Origin: CAXMST01 sp964196325
GTDB taxonomy: Bacteria; Actinomycetota; Thermoleophilia; Solirubrobacterales; 70-9
DNA length: 24,483 nucleotides
NCBI GenBank assembly: GCA_964196325.1
Contig: CAXMST010000051.1
Coordinates: forward strand, 1-24,483
Direction: 5' to 3'
Position 1 is the first letter of the stretch. Each line of letters begins with the position of its first letter. The position numbers were made by a program, and so were the translations under genes. Below the pieces are notes generated by a model. It ran no database searches. It was not told the origin of the DNA and was given only the letters and a program-made list of their open reading frames with translations. This document shows positions 16,340 to 23,837 of the stretch, in pieces.

Positions 16340-17407
16340 TCAGGAGGCCGGTGAGGACGCGGGGCGCTTCGTGGCGGCCGGCGCAACGGCCCGGACTTCG
16401 CGCCAGGTGAGCAACCTTCCACTGCTGTCGTCGATCAGCTTCAGCCGCGAACAACGCAGCGACTCGGCGATGCTCAGGATCGGCACGTCCGCGAACACAT
16501 CGAGGTTGTCGTGAGCCGCCTGCAGGTTGTAGTTGGGGACGCGCACGCTGAGGTGATGGACGTGGTGCAGCCCAATGCTTCCGGTGAAGAACTGCAGCAC
16601 CTTCGGCAGCTTCAGATAGGAGCTGCCCTGAAGCGCGGCCTCGGTGTAGGACCAGTCCTCGGAGGATTCCCAGTAGACGTCCTCGAACTGATGCTGGACG
16701 AAGAACAACCAGACGCCCATCGCCCCGGCGATCAGCACCATCGGGCCCTGAATCAGCAGGTACTCCTGCCACCCGATCAGCAGACAGGCGGCGCCGATCA
16801 CGACGAACAGCGCCAGGTTCGTCAGCCAAACGCTGTTGCGCTGCGCCTTCGACTGGGACTTGGATGGGATCCGGGGCTGAATCACCAACGACCAGATCGG
16901 ACCGAGGATGAACATCACAAACGGATTTCGAAAGGCCCGATAAATGGCGCGGTCCTTGGGCGAGGCATCGCGGTATTCGCGAACCGTCATGGTCATGACG
17001 TCGCCGGTCCCGCGCCGATCGATGTCGCCGGCGGCGCCGTGATGGACCGCGTGGGAGTGCCTCCAGGCGGCGAAGGGATGTAGCACCAGCAGCGCGAAGA
17101 ATCGCCCGAACCAGCGGTTCGCCCAGCGCTGATCGAAGAGCGAGCCGTGGGTGCAGTCGTGAAACAGGATGAAGGTGCGGAGCAGGAAGCCGGCGGCCGG
17201 AATCGTGATCGCCAAGGTCAGCCAGTAGGAGATGTCGAGCGCCAAGACCATCACGGGCCAGAGCGCGAGGTAGGCGACGGGACCGGTGAGGATGTCGAAC
17301 AGCGTCCGTCGCAGCCTGGGCTGGGCGTAGGGAGCCAACGCCTGACGACAGTAGGGGTCGGCGTCGGCAGATTCCGACTGAGGCTGTTCGGCTACGAGCT
17401 GCAGCAT
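16340..17407 (-). CDS. Membrane fatty acid desaturase (omega-6/omega-3 type)
   Basis: This 355-residue integral membrane di-iron enzyme introduces a double bond in acyl chains and needs an electron donor. The three histidine boxes are HDCTH (83-87), HSHAVHH (117-123) and HHVHH (281-285), with an extra HQFED around 239. Hydrophobic pairs occur near 43-80, 102-112, 165-178 and 197-236, fitting four to six membrane passes. The box spacing resembles acyl-lipid omega-6/delta-12 desaturases rather than acyl-CoA delta-9 ones. The start is an ATG at 17407. The divergent gene is glutamine synthetase, with 250 bp between the two starts. The MBL hydrolase follows 36 bp downstream. There is no adjacent ferredoxin or reductase. 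Confidence 0.88.
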   Translation of the reverse strand: MLQLVAEQPQSESADADPYCRQALAPYAQPRLRRTLFDILTGPVAYLALWPVMVLALDISYWLTLAITIPAAGFLLRTFILFHDCTHGSLFDQRWANRWFGRFFALLVLHPFAAWRHSHAVHHGAAGDIDRRGTGDVMTMTVREYRDASPKDRAIYRAFRNPFVMFILGPIWSLVIQPRIPSKSQSKAQRNSVWLTNLALFVVIGAACLLIGWQEYLLIQGPMVLIAGAMGVWLFFVQHQFEDVYWESSEDWSYTEAALQGSSYLKLPKVLQFFTGSIGLHHVHHLSVRVPNYNLQAAHDNLDVFADVPILSIAESLRCSRLKLIDDSSGRLLTWREVRAVAPAATKRPASSPAS

Positions 17408-17657
17408 GGAGAAAAACGGTCTGCGACGTCTGCGCGCACCCGAAGTGAGGCCATCCTAGCCCAAGGTCCCCGGGGCATGGGGTTATCGGCCGGAGAAACG
17501 ACCAGAACGATGTTTGTACGGCTGGATAACACGGATCGGGCCAACGTCCGTAACGTTGCGCTCCCCAAAGCTTGATCAGTACCGCACACAGCGCGCGTCC
17601 TCGACGCTCGCTGCGGTCTTCAGCAATTCACCAATCGAGACGAGGAGCAACAACCGC
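17408..17657. promoter_or_regulatory. Divergent intergenic region, desaturase/glutamine synthetase
   Basis: These 250 bp hold no supported gene and must contain promoters for both flanking genes. The clearest structure is a perfect inverted repeat, CAACGT (17542-17547) and ACGTTG (17553-17558) separated by 5 bp, about 100 bp before the glutamine synthetase start. An operator role is possible. GAGGAG at 17642-17647, ten bases before the ATG at 17658, is a good ribosome-binding site and supports that start over the long upstream extension. I see no convincing sigma consensus. Confidence 0.4.
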
Positions 17658-19802
17658 ATGACCAACGTGACCCGAGCCCGCAAGCAGAACGTCAGTGCCA
17701 GCGGCTGGAGCCCGAGCAATCTCGCGATGGGACAGTCCGACCTGACCGATGAGCAGAACCACCCCTTCGGCGAGAACGTCTTCAACGGCGATATCCAGAA
17801 GGAGCGGCTCTCGAAGGAGACGCGGAAGAAGCTGCAGAGCACGCTGGAAGCGGGCGAGGCGCTCGACCCGAACCTGGCCGATGAGGTCGCGCAGGCGATG
17901 AAGGAATGGGCCCTGGAGCGCGGCGCGACCCACTACACGCACGTCTTCCAGCCGCTCACCGGTCTCACGGCAGAGAAGCACGACTCGTTTTTCGAGCCCG
18001 ATCGTGCCGGTAGCGCCGTTGCCGGATTCTCCGGCAAGGAGCTGATTCAGGGCGAGCCCGACGCCTCCTCATTCCCGACCGGAGGCATCCGGGCGACGTT
18101 CGAGGCGCGGGGCTACACAGCCTGGGATCCGACCAGCCCGGCGTTCATCCTCGAGAACCCGAACGGTGCGCTGCTCTGCATCCCGACAGCGTTCGCCTCC
18201 TGGACCGGTGAGGCGCTCGACGTCAAGATCCCGCTGCTGCGGTCGATGGACGCGCTGAGCCGCGCCGCCGTTCGCGCCCTGCGCCTGCTCGGTGACGAGA
18301 AGTCGATGCGGGTCTTCACCACGGTCGGCCCCGAGCAGGAGTACTTCCTGATCGACGAGCAGTACTACTACGAGCGCCCCGACCTGATCGCCTGCGGCCG
18401 CACCCTGTTCGGAGCCAAGCCACCCAAGGGGCATGAGCTTGACGACCACTACTTCGGCGCGATTCCGGAGCGGGTGCTGGCCTGCATGCTGGAAACCGAG
18501 CGCGAGCTGGTCCGGCTCGGGGTGCCGGTCAAGACCCGCCACAATGAGGTCGCACCCGGCCAGTACGAGATCGCGCCGATGTTCGAGAATTCGAACGTCG
18601 GCTCAGACCACCAGCAGCTGACCATGCAGATGATGCAGTCCGTGGCTCGCAAGTACGGCCTGGTCTGCCTGCTGCACGAGAAGCCGTTCGCCGGCGTCAA
18701 CGGCTCCGGTAAGCACAACAACTGGTCGATGAGCACCGACACGGGCCACAACCTGATGGACCCCGGCGATACCCCGGCCGACAACACGAACTTCCTGTTC
18801 TTCTGCACGGCCGTGATCCAGGCCGTGAACAAGCATCAGGGGCTGTTGCGGGCCTCGGTCGCCAATCTCGGCCAGGACCACCGGCTCGGCGCCAACGAGG
18901 CGCCTCCGGCGATCATCTCGATCTTTCTCGGGGCGGAGCTGGAAAAGGTGTTCGAGGCGATCGCGACCGGTGAGGGCGACCCGCATACCCCGGGCAGCTA
19001 CCTCGGGCTCGGCACACCCGTGCTGCCGCCGCTGCCGAGGGACGGCGGCGACCGCAACCGGACCTCACCGTTCGCGTTCACGGGCAACAAGTTCGAGTTT
19101 CGGGCACTGGGATCGAGCACGTCGCTCGCCTTCCCCAACACCGTCCTGAACACGATCGTGGCCGAGGCAATCGACGATCTCGCCGACAAGCTCGAGGCGG
19201 GCAGCGATGATACGGCCGAGGCGGTCGCAGCCGTGATCAAGGGGTCGTACGTAGCCAACAAGGCGGTCTGCTTCATGGGCGACAACTACGACGAGGCCTG
19301 GCATGTCGAGGCCGAGAGCCGTGGGCTGAAGAACCTGCGGACGACGGTCGATGCCCTGCCCGAGGTCTTGGCGCCGGACACGGTCACGGCGTTCGAGAAG
19401 TACGAGGTGCTCTCCGAGCGCGAGCTCGAGGCCCGGTTCGAGGTCTGGTCCGAGCAGTACTCGACGCTGGGGAACACGGAAGCCGAAACCGGCCAGAACA
19501 TCGCAAAGACGATGATCCTGCCGGCGGCGATCCGCTACCTGCGAATCCTCGACGACGCCCAGGTGGGTGGGGTCGCGGACGAGGTGCGCGGGCTGACCGA
19601 CAGCCTGGTAAGCGCGATCCGCGGGCTCGAGCAGGCGAACGAGCCGAGTGAGTTCGAGGGACTCGAGCTCGCCGTCTATGTTCGTGACGAGCAGCTCGCC
19701 AGGCTGAGCGAGGTCCGGGAGGTCGCCGACAAGCTCGAGCGCGTGGTCCCCGACGACCTTTGGCCGCTGCCCAAGTACTCGGAGATCCTGTTCGTGCGGT
19801 AG
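17658..19802 (+). CDS. glnN: Glutamine synthetase type III (GlnN)
   Basis: This 714-residue, ATP-dependent enzyme makes glutamine from glutamate and ammonia. The size and motifs are those of the type III family (about 700 aa, dodecameric) and not GlnA type I. Motifs: GPEQEYFLID (224-233), HNEVAPGQYEIAP (295-307, ligand Glu residues) and KPFAGVNGSGKHNNWSM (342-358, glutamate/ATP site). The N-terminal segment FFEPDR/GIRATFEARGYTAWD is also typical. The ATG at 17658 has a GAGGAG ten bases upstream; the frame is open further up but lacks family sequence. No adenylylation partner (glnE) or PII gene is near, consistent with type III enzymes not depending on them. A hairpin follows the stop. Confidence 0.95.
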   Translation: MTNVTRARKQNVSASGWSPSNLAMGQSDLTDEQNHPFGENVFNGDIQKERLSKETRKKLQSTLEAGEALDPNLADEVAQAMKEWALERGATHYTHVFQPLTGLTAEKHDSFFEPDRAGSAVAGFSGKELIQGEPDASSFPTGGIRATFEARGYTAWDPTSPAFILENPNGALLCIPTAFASWTGEALDVKIPLLRSMDALSRAAVRALRLLGDEKSMRVFTTVGPEQEYFLIDEQYYYERPDLIACGRTLFGAKPPKGHELDDHYFGAIPERVLACMLETERELVRLGVPVKTRHNEVAPGQYEIAPMFENSNVGSDHQQLTMQMMQSVARKYGLVCLLHEKPFAGVNGSGKHNNWSMSTDTGHNLMDPGDTPADNTNFLFFCTAVIQAVNKHQGLLRASVANLGQDHRLGANEAPPAIISIFLGAELEKVFEAIATGEGDPHTPGSYLGLGTPVLPPLPRDGGDRNRTSPFAFTGNKFEFRALGSSTSLAFPNTVLNTIVAEAIDDLADKLEAGSDDTAEAVAAVIKGSYVANKAVCFMGDNYDEAWHVEAESRGLKNLRTTVDALPEVLAPDTVTAFEKYEVLSERELEARFEVWSEQYSTLGNTEAETGQNIAKTMILPAAIRYLRILDDAQVGGVADEVRGLTDSLVSAIRGLEQANEPSEFEGLELAVYVRDEQLARLSEVREVADKLERVVPDDLWPLPKYSEILFVR

Positions 19803-19809
19803 GCGAGGC

Positions 19810-19840
19810 CGGCGGCTCAGCCAAGCTGTCTGAGCCGCCG
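19810..19840 (+). terminator. Strong hairpin after glutamine synthetase
   Basis: GGCGGCTCAG (19811-19820) pairs perfectly with CTGAGCCGCC (19830-19839), with one more C-G pair outside (19810/19840), giving an 11-bp stem and 9-base loop. It starts 8 bp after the stop codon. No U-tract follows, so it is a non-canonical intrinsic terminator, as is common in actinobacteria, or a transcript-stabilising hairpin. Confidence 0.6.
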
Positions 19841-20143
19841 CTCCGCGACCCCGCCGAACAGAGGGTCGAACCGAGGCGAGGTCCGCAGCACTCCGCGGAT
19901 ACCGCCATCCTGGAGACGAGCGGCCTGCCCCCCGCCGCTGCCGGCGAGGTCTATCAAGCGTGGATCCGGGCAGGCGAGGCGATCGCGCCCTCCAGCGTGT
20001 TCGTCCTCGACAGGGTCGGAAATGGGGTCGCGGCAATCCCGCAGGGAATCTCGGGCGCCGACGAAGTGATGGTGACCCGCGAGCCCGCGGGAGGCTCCCA
20101 GACCCCGACCTCGCCGCTGCTACTGCGCGCGCCGCTGGACTAG
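19841..20143 (+). pseudogene. Remnant of RskA-type anti-sigma factor (C-terminal domain only)
   Basis: The frame to the TAG at 20141-20143 translates to the C-terminal domain of anti-sigma-K-like factors: an ILETSGLPPA...GEVYQAWI opening, APSSVFVLDRVGNGVAAI, then DEVMVTREPAGGSQTPTSP. Family members are usually over 200 residues, with a zinc-binding anti-sigma domain and a transmembrane helix before this. Here there is no room for them: glutamine synthetase and its hairpin end just upstream. From 19841 to the start of similarity (about 19895) there is no ATG, GTG or TTG in frame. No sigma factor gene is adjacent. It is most simply a decayed, truncated copy; a short secreted domain with an unseen start is the alternative. 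Confidence 0.6.
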
Positions 20144-20172
20144 GGGACGCCCAACCACGGTTCCCACTCGGC

Positions 20173-20820
20173 TCAGGGGAGCAGCGGCGGTGGGCCTCCG
20201 GGCGCCGATGGCCGCGGCTCAACGCCCAACACCTCGGCGACCGAGGCGCGGAACACGGCGATCTGACTGCGCAGCAACTCGGCGCGGGTGCTCTCGGCGC
20301 CGGCCAGCCACTCGGCGGTCGAGACCTGGACGAACACGATCCAGACCCGGATCGCGGCGCGGAGCCGCTCGCTCGGCTCGTCCACCCCCATCCTGCCGAT
20401 GATCCGGTCGACAAGCGTGTCGCGGGTCGCGGCGACGACGGCCCGCAGTTCCGGATCAGACGCATGGCGCCCTTGCAGAGTCAGCGGGATCGCATAGGGA
20501 GAGTGCTCGACCAGATCGACCAGCCGGCTCAGGCCGAGCTCGAAGCGCTCAGTCGGGCTGCGCTCCGGGTCGGGCACGTCGGTGACCGCTGCGGCCCGCT
20601 CCATGGTGGTGCGGATCGCCTCGACATAGAGGCTCCGCTTGTCACCGAAGTAGCGGAAGATCAACCCCTCGGAGGCACCGGCCCGCTCGGCGATCACGGC
20701 GGTCTTGACCTCGTCGTAGGGGCGAGTCGAGAACTCGATCAGGGCCTGCGCAAGCAGCTCCCGCCGCCGCTCCGAGGGCGGGAGCCGCCGCCGTGCCGTC
20801 CTCGGGGCCTCAGCGGGCAT
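20173..20820 (-). CDS. TetR family transcriptional regulator
   Basis: This is a 215-residue TetR-type repressor. The N-terminal DNA-binding helix-turn-helix (about 19-65) reads RRELLAQALIEF, then VKTAVIAERAGASEGLIFRYF and GDKRSLYVEAI, the classic three-helix pattern with Phe-x-x-Lys after the recognition helix. The remainder is helical ligand-binding domain and is too variable to name a ligand. The C-terminal tail is Pro/Gly-rich. The start is an ATG at 20820. It follows the secreted propeller-like protein by 31 bp on the same strand, so co-transcription is likely. No operator palindrome is evident near it. Confidence 0.88.
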   Translation of the reverse strand: MPAEAPRTARRRLPPSERRRELLAQALIEFSTRPYDEVKTAVIAERAGASEGLIFRYFGDKRSLYVEAIRTTMERAAAVTDVPDPERSPTERFELGLSRLVDLVEHSPYAIPLTLQGRHASDPELRAVVAATRDTLVDRIIGRMGVDEPSERLRAAIRVWIVFVQVSTAEWLAGAESTRAELLRSQIAVFRASVAEVLGVEPRPSAPGGPPPLLP

Positions 20821-20851
20821 CGGCGATCGAGCGGGCGGCGGGCGGGCGGGC

Positions 20852-22567
20852 TCAACCCGGCCGGTAGATCGTCACCCCGAGGAAGGTCCCGGTCCAGATC
20901 GAGTTCCCCGGTCCGATCGTGGTCGCGGCGTAGGTCGAGTTGCCACAGGTGTTGGGCAGCTCCTCCAGGAGCGGCACCAGCAGGCCCGCCAGCCCGGCTT
21001 CCTCGAGCAGGTCGAAGCCGCCCTGGGAGCAGACCTGATCCTGCTGTGCGGCGAACAGCTCGCGACGCCCGGTCTTCCAGTCGAGCCCGGTCACGCCCCA
21101 TTCACCGTCGATCTGGCTGATCCCGTAGGCGAGCCCGGAGCGCTGGGAGACCGAGGGGACTCCGTTCGGGATCGAGACCTCGTCGTTTGCCCAAACGGTG
21201 CCGCACGCGCGAGAGTCAGGGTCCCAGTCGATCCGTTCGGCGCCGTAGGGCGCGGCCGCCGGATCCCCACCCCGGATCGCCGCCAGTGCGTTGATCAGGA
21301 CCGGGGGGAGGGCCGAGGGGAAGGTGTAGTCAAGCGAGTTGTTGACGTGGAAGGTCCCGTAGCCCCGAACGGCGATCGACTGCTCGGAGAGCGCGGTGGT
21401 CGCGTCGGGATCGCCAAAGCGGACCAGGTACTCGCAGGCCTGGCGACGGGGATGCTCGGCATCGAGGCCCTGCCAGTCGCCCGGGACCTTGTTGCGCCAG
21501 AACAGGTCCATATGCATCAGGTCCTGGCCGTCGGTGACCGCCACGAACTTGTCCTGGCCCGGACCGGTGCCCATCAGGCTCGGCGTCGAGCCCGACCCCT
21601 GCCCGAGGCGGATCTCGGAGGCATCGGGGCCGGCGTTGTAGGGGGCGCTCCACTTGCTCTTGAGCTCGTTTTGATCGGCCCTGTGGTCGATCCGGCGCAT
21701 CCGCTCGGACGTGACCACGTAGATCCCCCCGCGCTCGTCGGCGGCGATGTTGTTGGAGACGGTCTCGAGTTGATCATCGCCAGCGTCACAGCTGCCCTCG
21801 TTCAGGTTGATTGTCCGCAAGGCCGAATCCTGCATCTGCTTCGGCTGCCTGGGGACGGTCCCGACCACACCGCGCGCGGTCGCGAAGGCGAGGTAGCCGT
21901 CGTAGGTCATCGTCGCTCCGACGAGGCGATCGTCTGCCCCACAGAAGGCGCTCTCCGGAAGCTTGTAGCGCTTGCGCAGTTTGATTTCCGAGAAGCGGTC
22001 GCCGGAGACCGAGTCCTTGTAGACATCGAAGGAGCGCTCCCTGGGGACGAAGAAGCGGCCGGAACGATCAAGCAGGTTGTAGGCGCCGGTGATCCCGCCC
22101 CCCGACTCGGGTGGCTGGCTCTCGCGCTGACCGGGGACGTAGGTGTCGATCAGCTCGCCGGTGTCAACGTCGATCTTCGACAACGCCTGGCCGTTCGCGG
22201 TGCCGGTGTCGACCATTGACAACCAAGCGGCCCTGCCGCCGTCGTCGTAGCGGTCGCTGAACTGGATCGCGATCGGGGTGCCCCGCACATCGAGGTGCTG
22301 GCTCGTGGCCTTGCTGTTCTCCACCCCGCGGAACGGCGAGGAGCCCTGCGCATAGCTGCCGCGGTGGGTGACACCCCAAGGCGATTCGGCCAAGAACGGG
22401 TTGCAGGGCGGCTCATGATTGCCCTTCGGCTGCTTGCACTGCGCCGCGTCAGCCGAAGCAGCGGGAAGCAGCAGCAGCGCCGCCAAGCCGGCCACCCCGA
22501 TCGCGATCCCCCTGTGCGCCGACCCCCACCATTTCTGCTCCCCAAACTCCCTGCGAATGAACCTCAA
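20852..22567 (-). CDS. Secreted propeller-like protein of unknown function
   Basis: This 571-residue protein starts at a TTG (22567), supported by AGGAGG (22575-22580 on the minus strand) seven bases upstream. It has a signal peptide (GIAIGVAGLAALLLLPAAS, around 20-39, cleaved near ADA). The mature part has repeated beta-type segments: SKIDVDTGELIDTYVPG, GGIYVVTSERMRRID, KFVAVTDGQDLMHMD and WTGTFLGVTIY. These resemble blades of PQQ/WD-like propellers, though no clean blade consensus is repeated. Paired Cys residues suggest disulfides. I do not recognise a named family. It lies just upstream of the TetR gene. An extracytoplasmic binding or enzymatic propeller is a guess. Confidence 0.75.
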   Translation of the reverse strand: MRFIRREFGEQKWWGSAHRGIAIGVAGLAALLLLPAASADAAQCKQPKGNHEPPCNPFLAESPWGVTHRGSYAQGSSPFRGVENSKATSQHLDVRGTPIAIQFSDRYDDGGRAAWLSMVDTGTANGQALSKIDVDTGELIDTYVPGQRESQPPESGGGITGAYNLLDRSGRFFVPRERSFDVYKDSVSGDRFSEIKLRKRYKLPESAFCGADDRLVGATMTYDGYLAFATARGVVGTVPRQPKQMQDSALRTINLNEGSCDAGDDQLETVSNNIAADERGGIYVVTSERMRRIDHRADQNELKSKWSAPYNAGPDASEIRLGQGSGSTPSLMGTGPGQDKFVAVTDGQDLMHMDLFWRNKVPGDWQGLDAEHPRRQACEYLVRFGDPDATTALSEQSIAVRGYGTFHVNNSLDYTFPSALPPVLINALAAIRGGDPAAAPYGAERIDWDPDSRACGTVWANDEVSIPNGVPSVSQRSGLAYGISQIDGEWGVTGLDWKTGRRELFAAQQDQVCSQGGFDLLEEAGLAGLLVPLLEELPNTCGNSTYAATTIGPGNSIWTGTFLGVTIYRPG

Positions 22568-22574
22568 GCCTCTT

Positions 22575-22580
22575 CCTCCT
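22575..22580 (-). promoter_or_regulatory. Consensus ribosome-binding site fixing a TTG start
   Basis: AGGAGG on the minus strand is followed by seven bases (AAGAGGC) and then TTG at 22565-22567. Spacing and sequence are optimal and select the TTG over any internal start of the propeller-like protein. Confidence 0.85.
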
Positions 22581-22697
22581 ACATAGCTCCGTCAGCGTTG
22601 CCCGTGCAAAGCTAGCAGATACTGAGTCGCCACTTAATAGGGGAGGGCTGCGCGGCCGCGGTCACGCTCGCGGCGCCAAGCCAGCGCAGCCGATACG

Positions 22698-22744
22698 GCG
22701 AGTGTCGACTTATGGGGAACAGTTCCCCCTAAGTCGACACTCGC
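22698..22744. repeat. 47-bp near-perfect palindrome downstream of greA
   Basis: GCGAGTGTCGACTTA (22698-22712) pairs perfectly with TAAGTCGACACTCGC (22730-22744). After a T/C mismatch, GGGGAA (22714-22719) pairs with TTCCCC (22723-22728) around a CAG loop. The total is 21 pairs in 47 bp. It lies 7 bp after the end of greA, between greA and the propeller gene. No U-tract follows on either side, so it is not a standard intrinsic terminator. The near-perfect symmetry and compact size are those of a REP-type repeat or a protein-binding palindrome, and a terminator role for greA remains possible. Confidence 0.75.
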
Positions 22745-22750
22745 GCCGGG

Positions 22751-23233
22751 TTAGAGCAGGCGCTTGACCTTGTAGGCCTTCGCGCCGCCGGGGGTCTCGA
22801 CCTCCACGGTGGCGCCGATCGCTGCGTCGCGGAGGGCCTCGCCGACCGGGGATTCGGCTGAGATCTTGCCCGCGGCGATGTCGGCCTCGGTGCTCCCGAC
22901 CAGGGTCCATTCGTGGGTCTTGCCGCTGCCGGCCTCGGTCACCGCGGCGGTCCGGCCAAAAGTAAAGACCTCGGCCTCGGCGGCATCGACCTCGACGATC
23001 TCGGAGCCCTGGCGGCGTGCGCGGAGCCGCTTGATCTCGGTCTCGAGGTGGGCCTGGTCGTCCTTGGCGATGTGGTACTCGGCGTTCTCCTTGAGGTCGC
23101 CGAGTTCGCGCGCGGCCTTGATCCTCTCGGCCATCTCATGGCGGCGCGGGCCCTCCAGCTGCTCAATCTCAGCCCGAAGCTCGCGCATGCCCTGCGCGGT
23201 GATCGGGTCCTTGGTCCTCTCCGCCCCACTCAT
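22751..23233 (-). CDS. greA: Transcription elongation factor GreA
   Basis: GreA rescues backtracked RNA polymerase by stimulating transcript cleavage through the secondary channel. The 160-residue product has the coiled-coil N-terminal domain (about 10-80) with the tip motif ARELGDLKENAEYH, carrying the acidic Asp46 and Glu49 equivalent to E. coli Asp41 and Glu44. The C-terminal FKBP-like domain ends in SPVGEAL...GATVEVETPGGAKAYKV. The start is an ATG at 23233. It lies 33 bp downstream of the nitroreductase-family gene, so both may share a transcript, and a strong palindrome follows it. The GreA subfamily is preferred over GreB or Rnk by length and the C-terminal pattern. Confidence 0.93.
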   Translation of the reverse strand: MSGAERTKDPITAQGMRELRAEIEQLEGPRRHEMAERIKAARELGDLKENAEYHIAKDDQAHLETEIKRLRARRQGSEIVEVDAAEAEVFTFGRTAAVTEAGSGKTHEWTLVGSTEADIAAGKISAESPVGEALRDAAIGATVEVETPGGAKAYKVKRLL

Positions 23234-23266
23234 CCGTGGGACGTTGGCACAACCGGGTTCCCGGCG

Positions 23267-23776
23267 TCAGGCGACCGGAGAGAGCGCAAGCACCGGAATC
23301 GTCCGATCGCCCGCTCGTTCCTTGTAGAGGCCGTAGCCCTGGTAGAGCCCCTCGGCCAACGCATAGAGGCGGTCGCGTTCGGGGCCCTCGGTCTCGCGCA
23401 CGCTGTAGCGCGCGGTCGCCCCGCCGCCGGTCAGCGTGCCCTCCCCCGCCGCCACCAGGTTCAGGTACCAGGCCGGGTTCTTGCTGCGGCCGAAGGTCGA
23501 GGCGATCAGGATCACGTCGTCGCCCTCGGTGAAGTAGACGAGCGGCACCGAGCGTTCGACCCCGGACTTGCGGCCCGGGACGGTGAGCAAGACGACCGGG
23601 AACCCGATCCCCGTGGAGAAGCGGCCGCGCGTGACCCGCAGCAGAAACGGATCGACTCGACTCGAGAAAGCCTTTGCGAAGGCGGTGCCGGGCTTGCTGA
23701 CTACGAACCGCCTGATGCCGCGCTCGAAGACGTTGGGCGGCTTAGTCGGATCGACGGTTGGGATAGCGGATGCCAT
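23267..23776 (-). CDS. Deazaflavin (F420)-dependent nitroreductase-family protein
   Basis: This 169-residue, split-beta-barrel flavin/deazaflavin protein belongs to the group of M. tuberculosis Ddn. Diagnostic segments: LLTVPGRKSGVERSVPL (63-79), the F420/FMN phosphate-binding turn; VILIASTFGRSKNPAWYLNL (88-107), the family hallmark with the NPAWYLNL core; and a C-terminal IPVLAL. Members reduce diverse electrophiles with F420H2. It implies that this organism makes coenzyme F420, consistent with an actinobacterium. The start is an ATG at 23776, divergent from the DUF427 gene with a 61-bp gap, and it lies upstream of greA. The substrate is unknown. Confidence 0.88.
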   Translation of the reverse strand: MASAIPTVDPTKPPNVFERGIRRFVVSKPGTAFAKAFSSRVDPFLLRVTRGRFSTGIGFPVVLLTVPGRKSGVERSVPLVYFTEGDDVILIASTFGRSKNPAWYLNLVAAGEGTLTGGGATARYSVRETEGPERDRLYALAEGLYQGYGLYKERAGDRTIPVLALSPVA

Positions 23777-23837
23777 CCCGCCGGACCATAGCCGCTGCGA
23801 TCATCAGTGGGGCAACCCTCAGCCAAAGGAGCGAGAG

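Noticed and set aside
17491..17498. GlnR box before glnN (GTTAT...GAAAC)
   Set aside because: The half-site spacing differs from the classical a/b box arrangement and no second box is seen.
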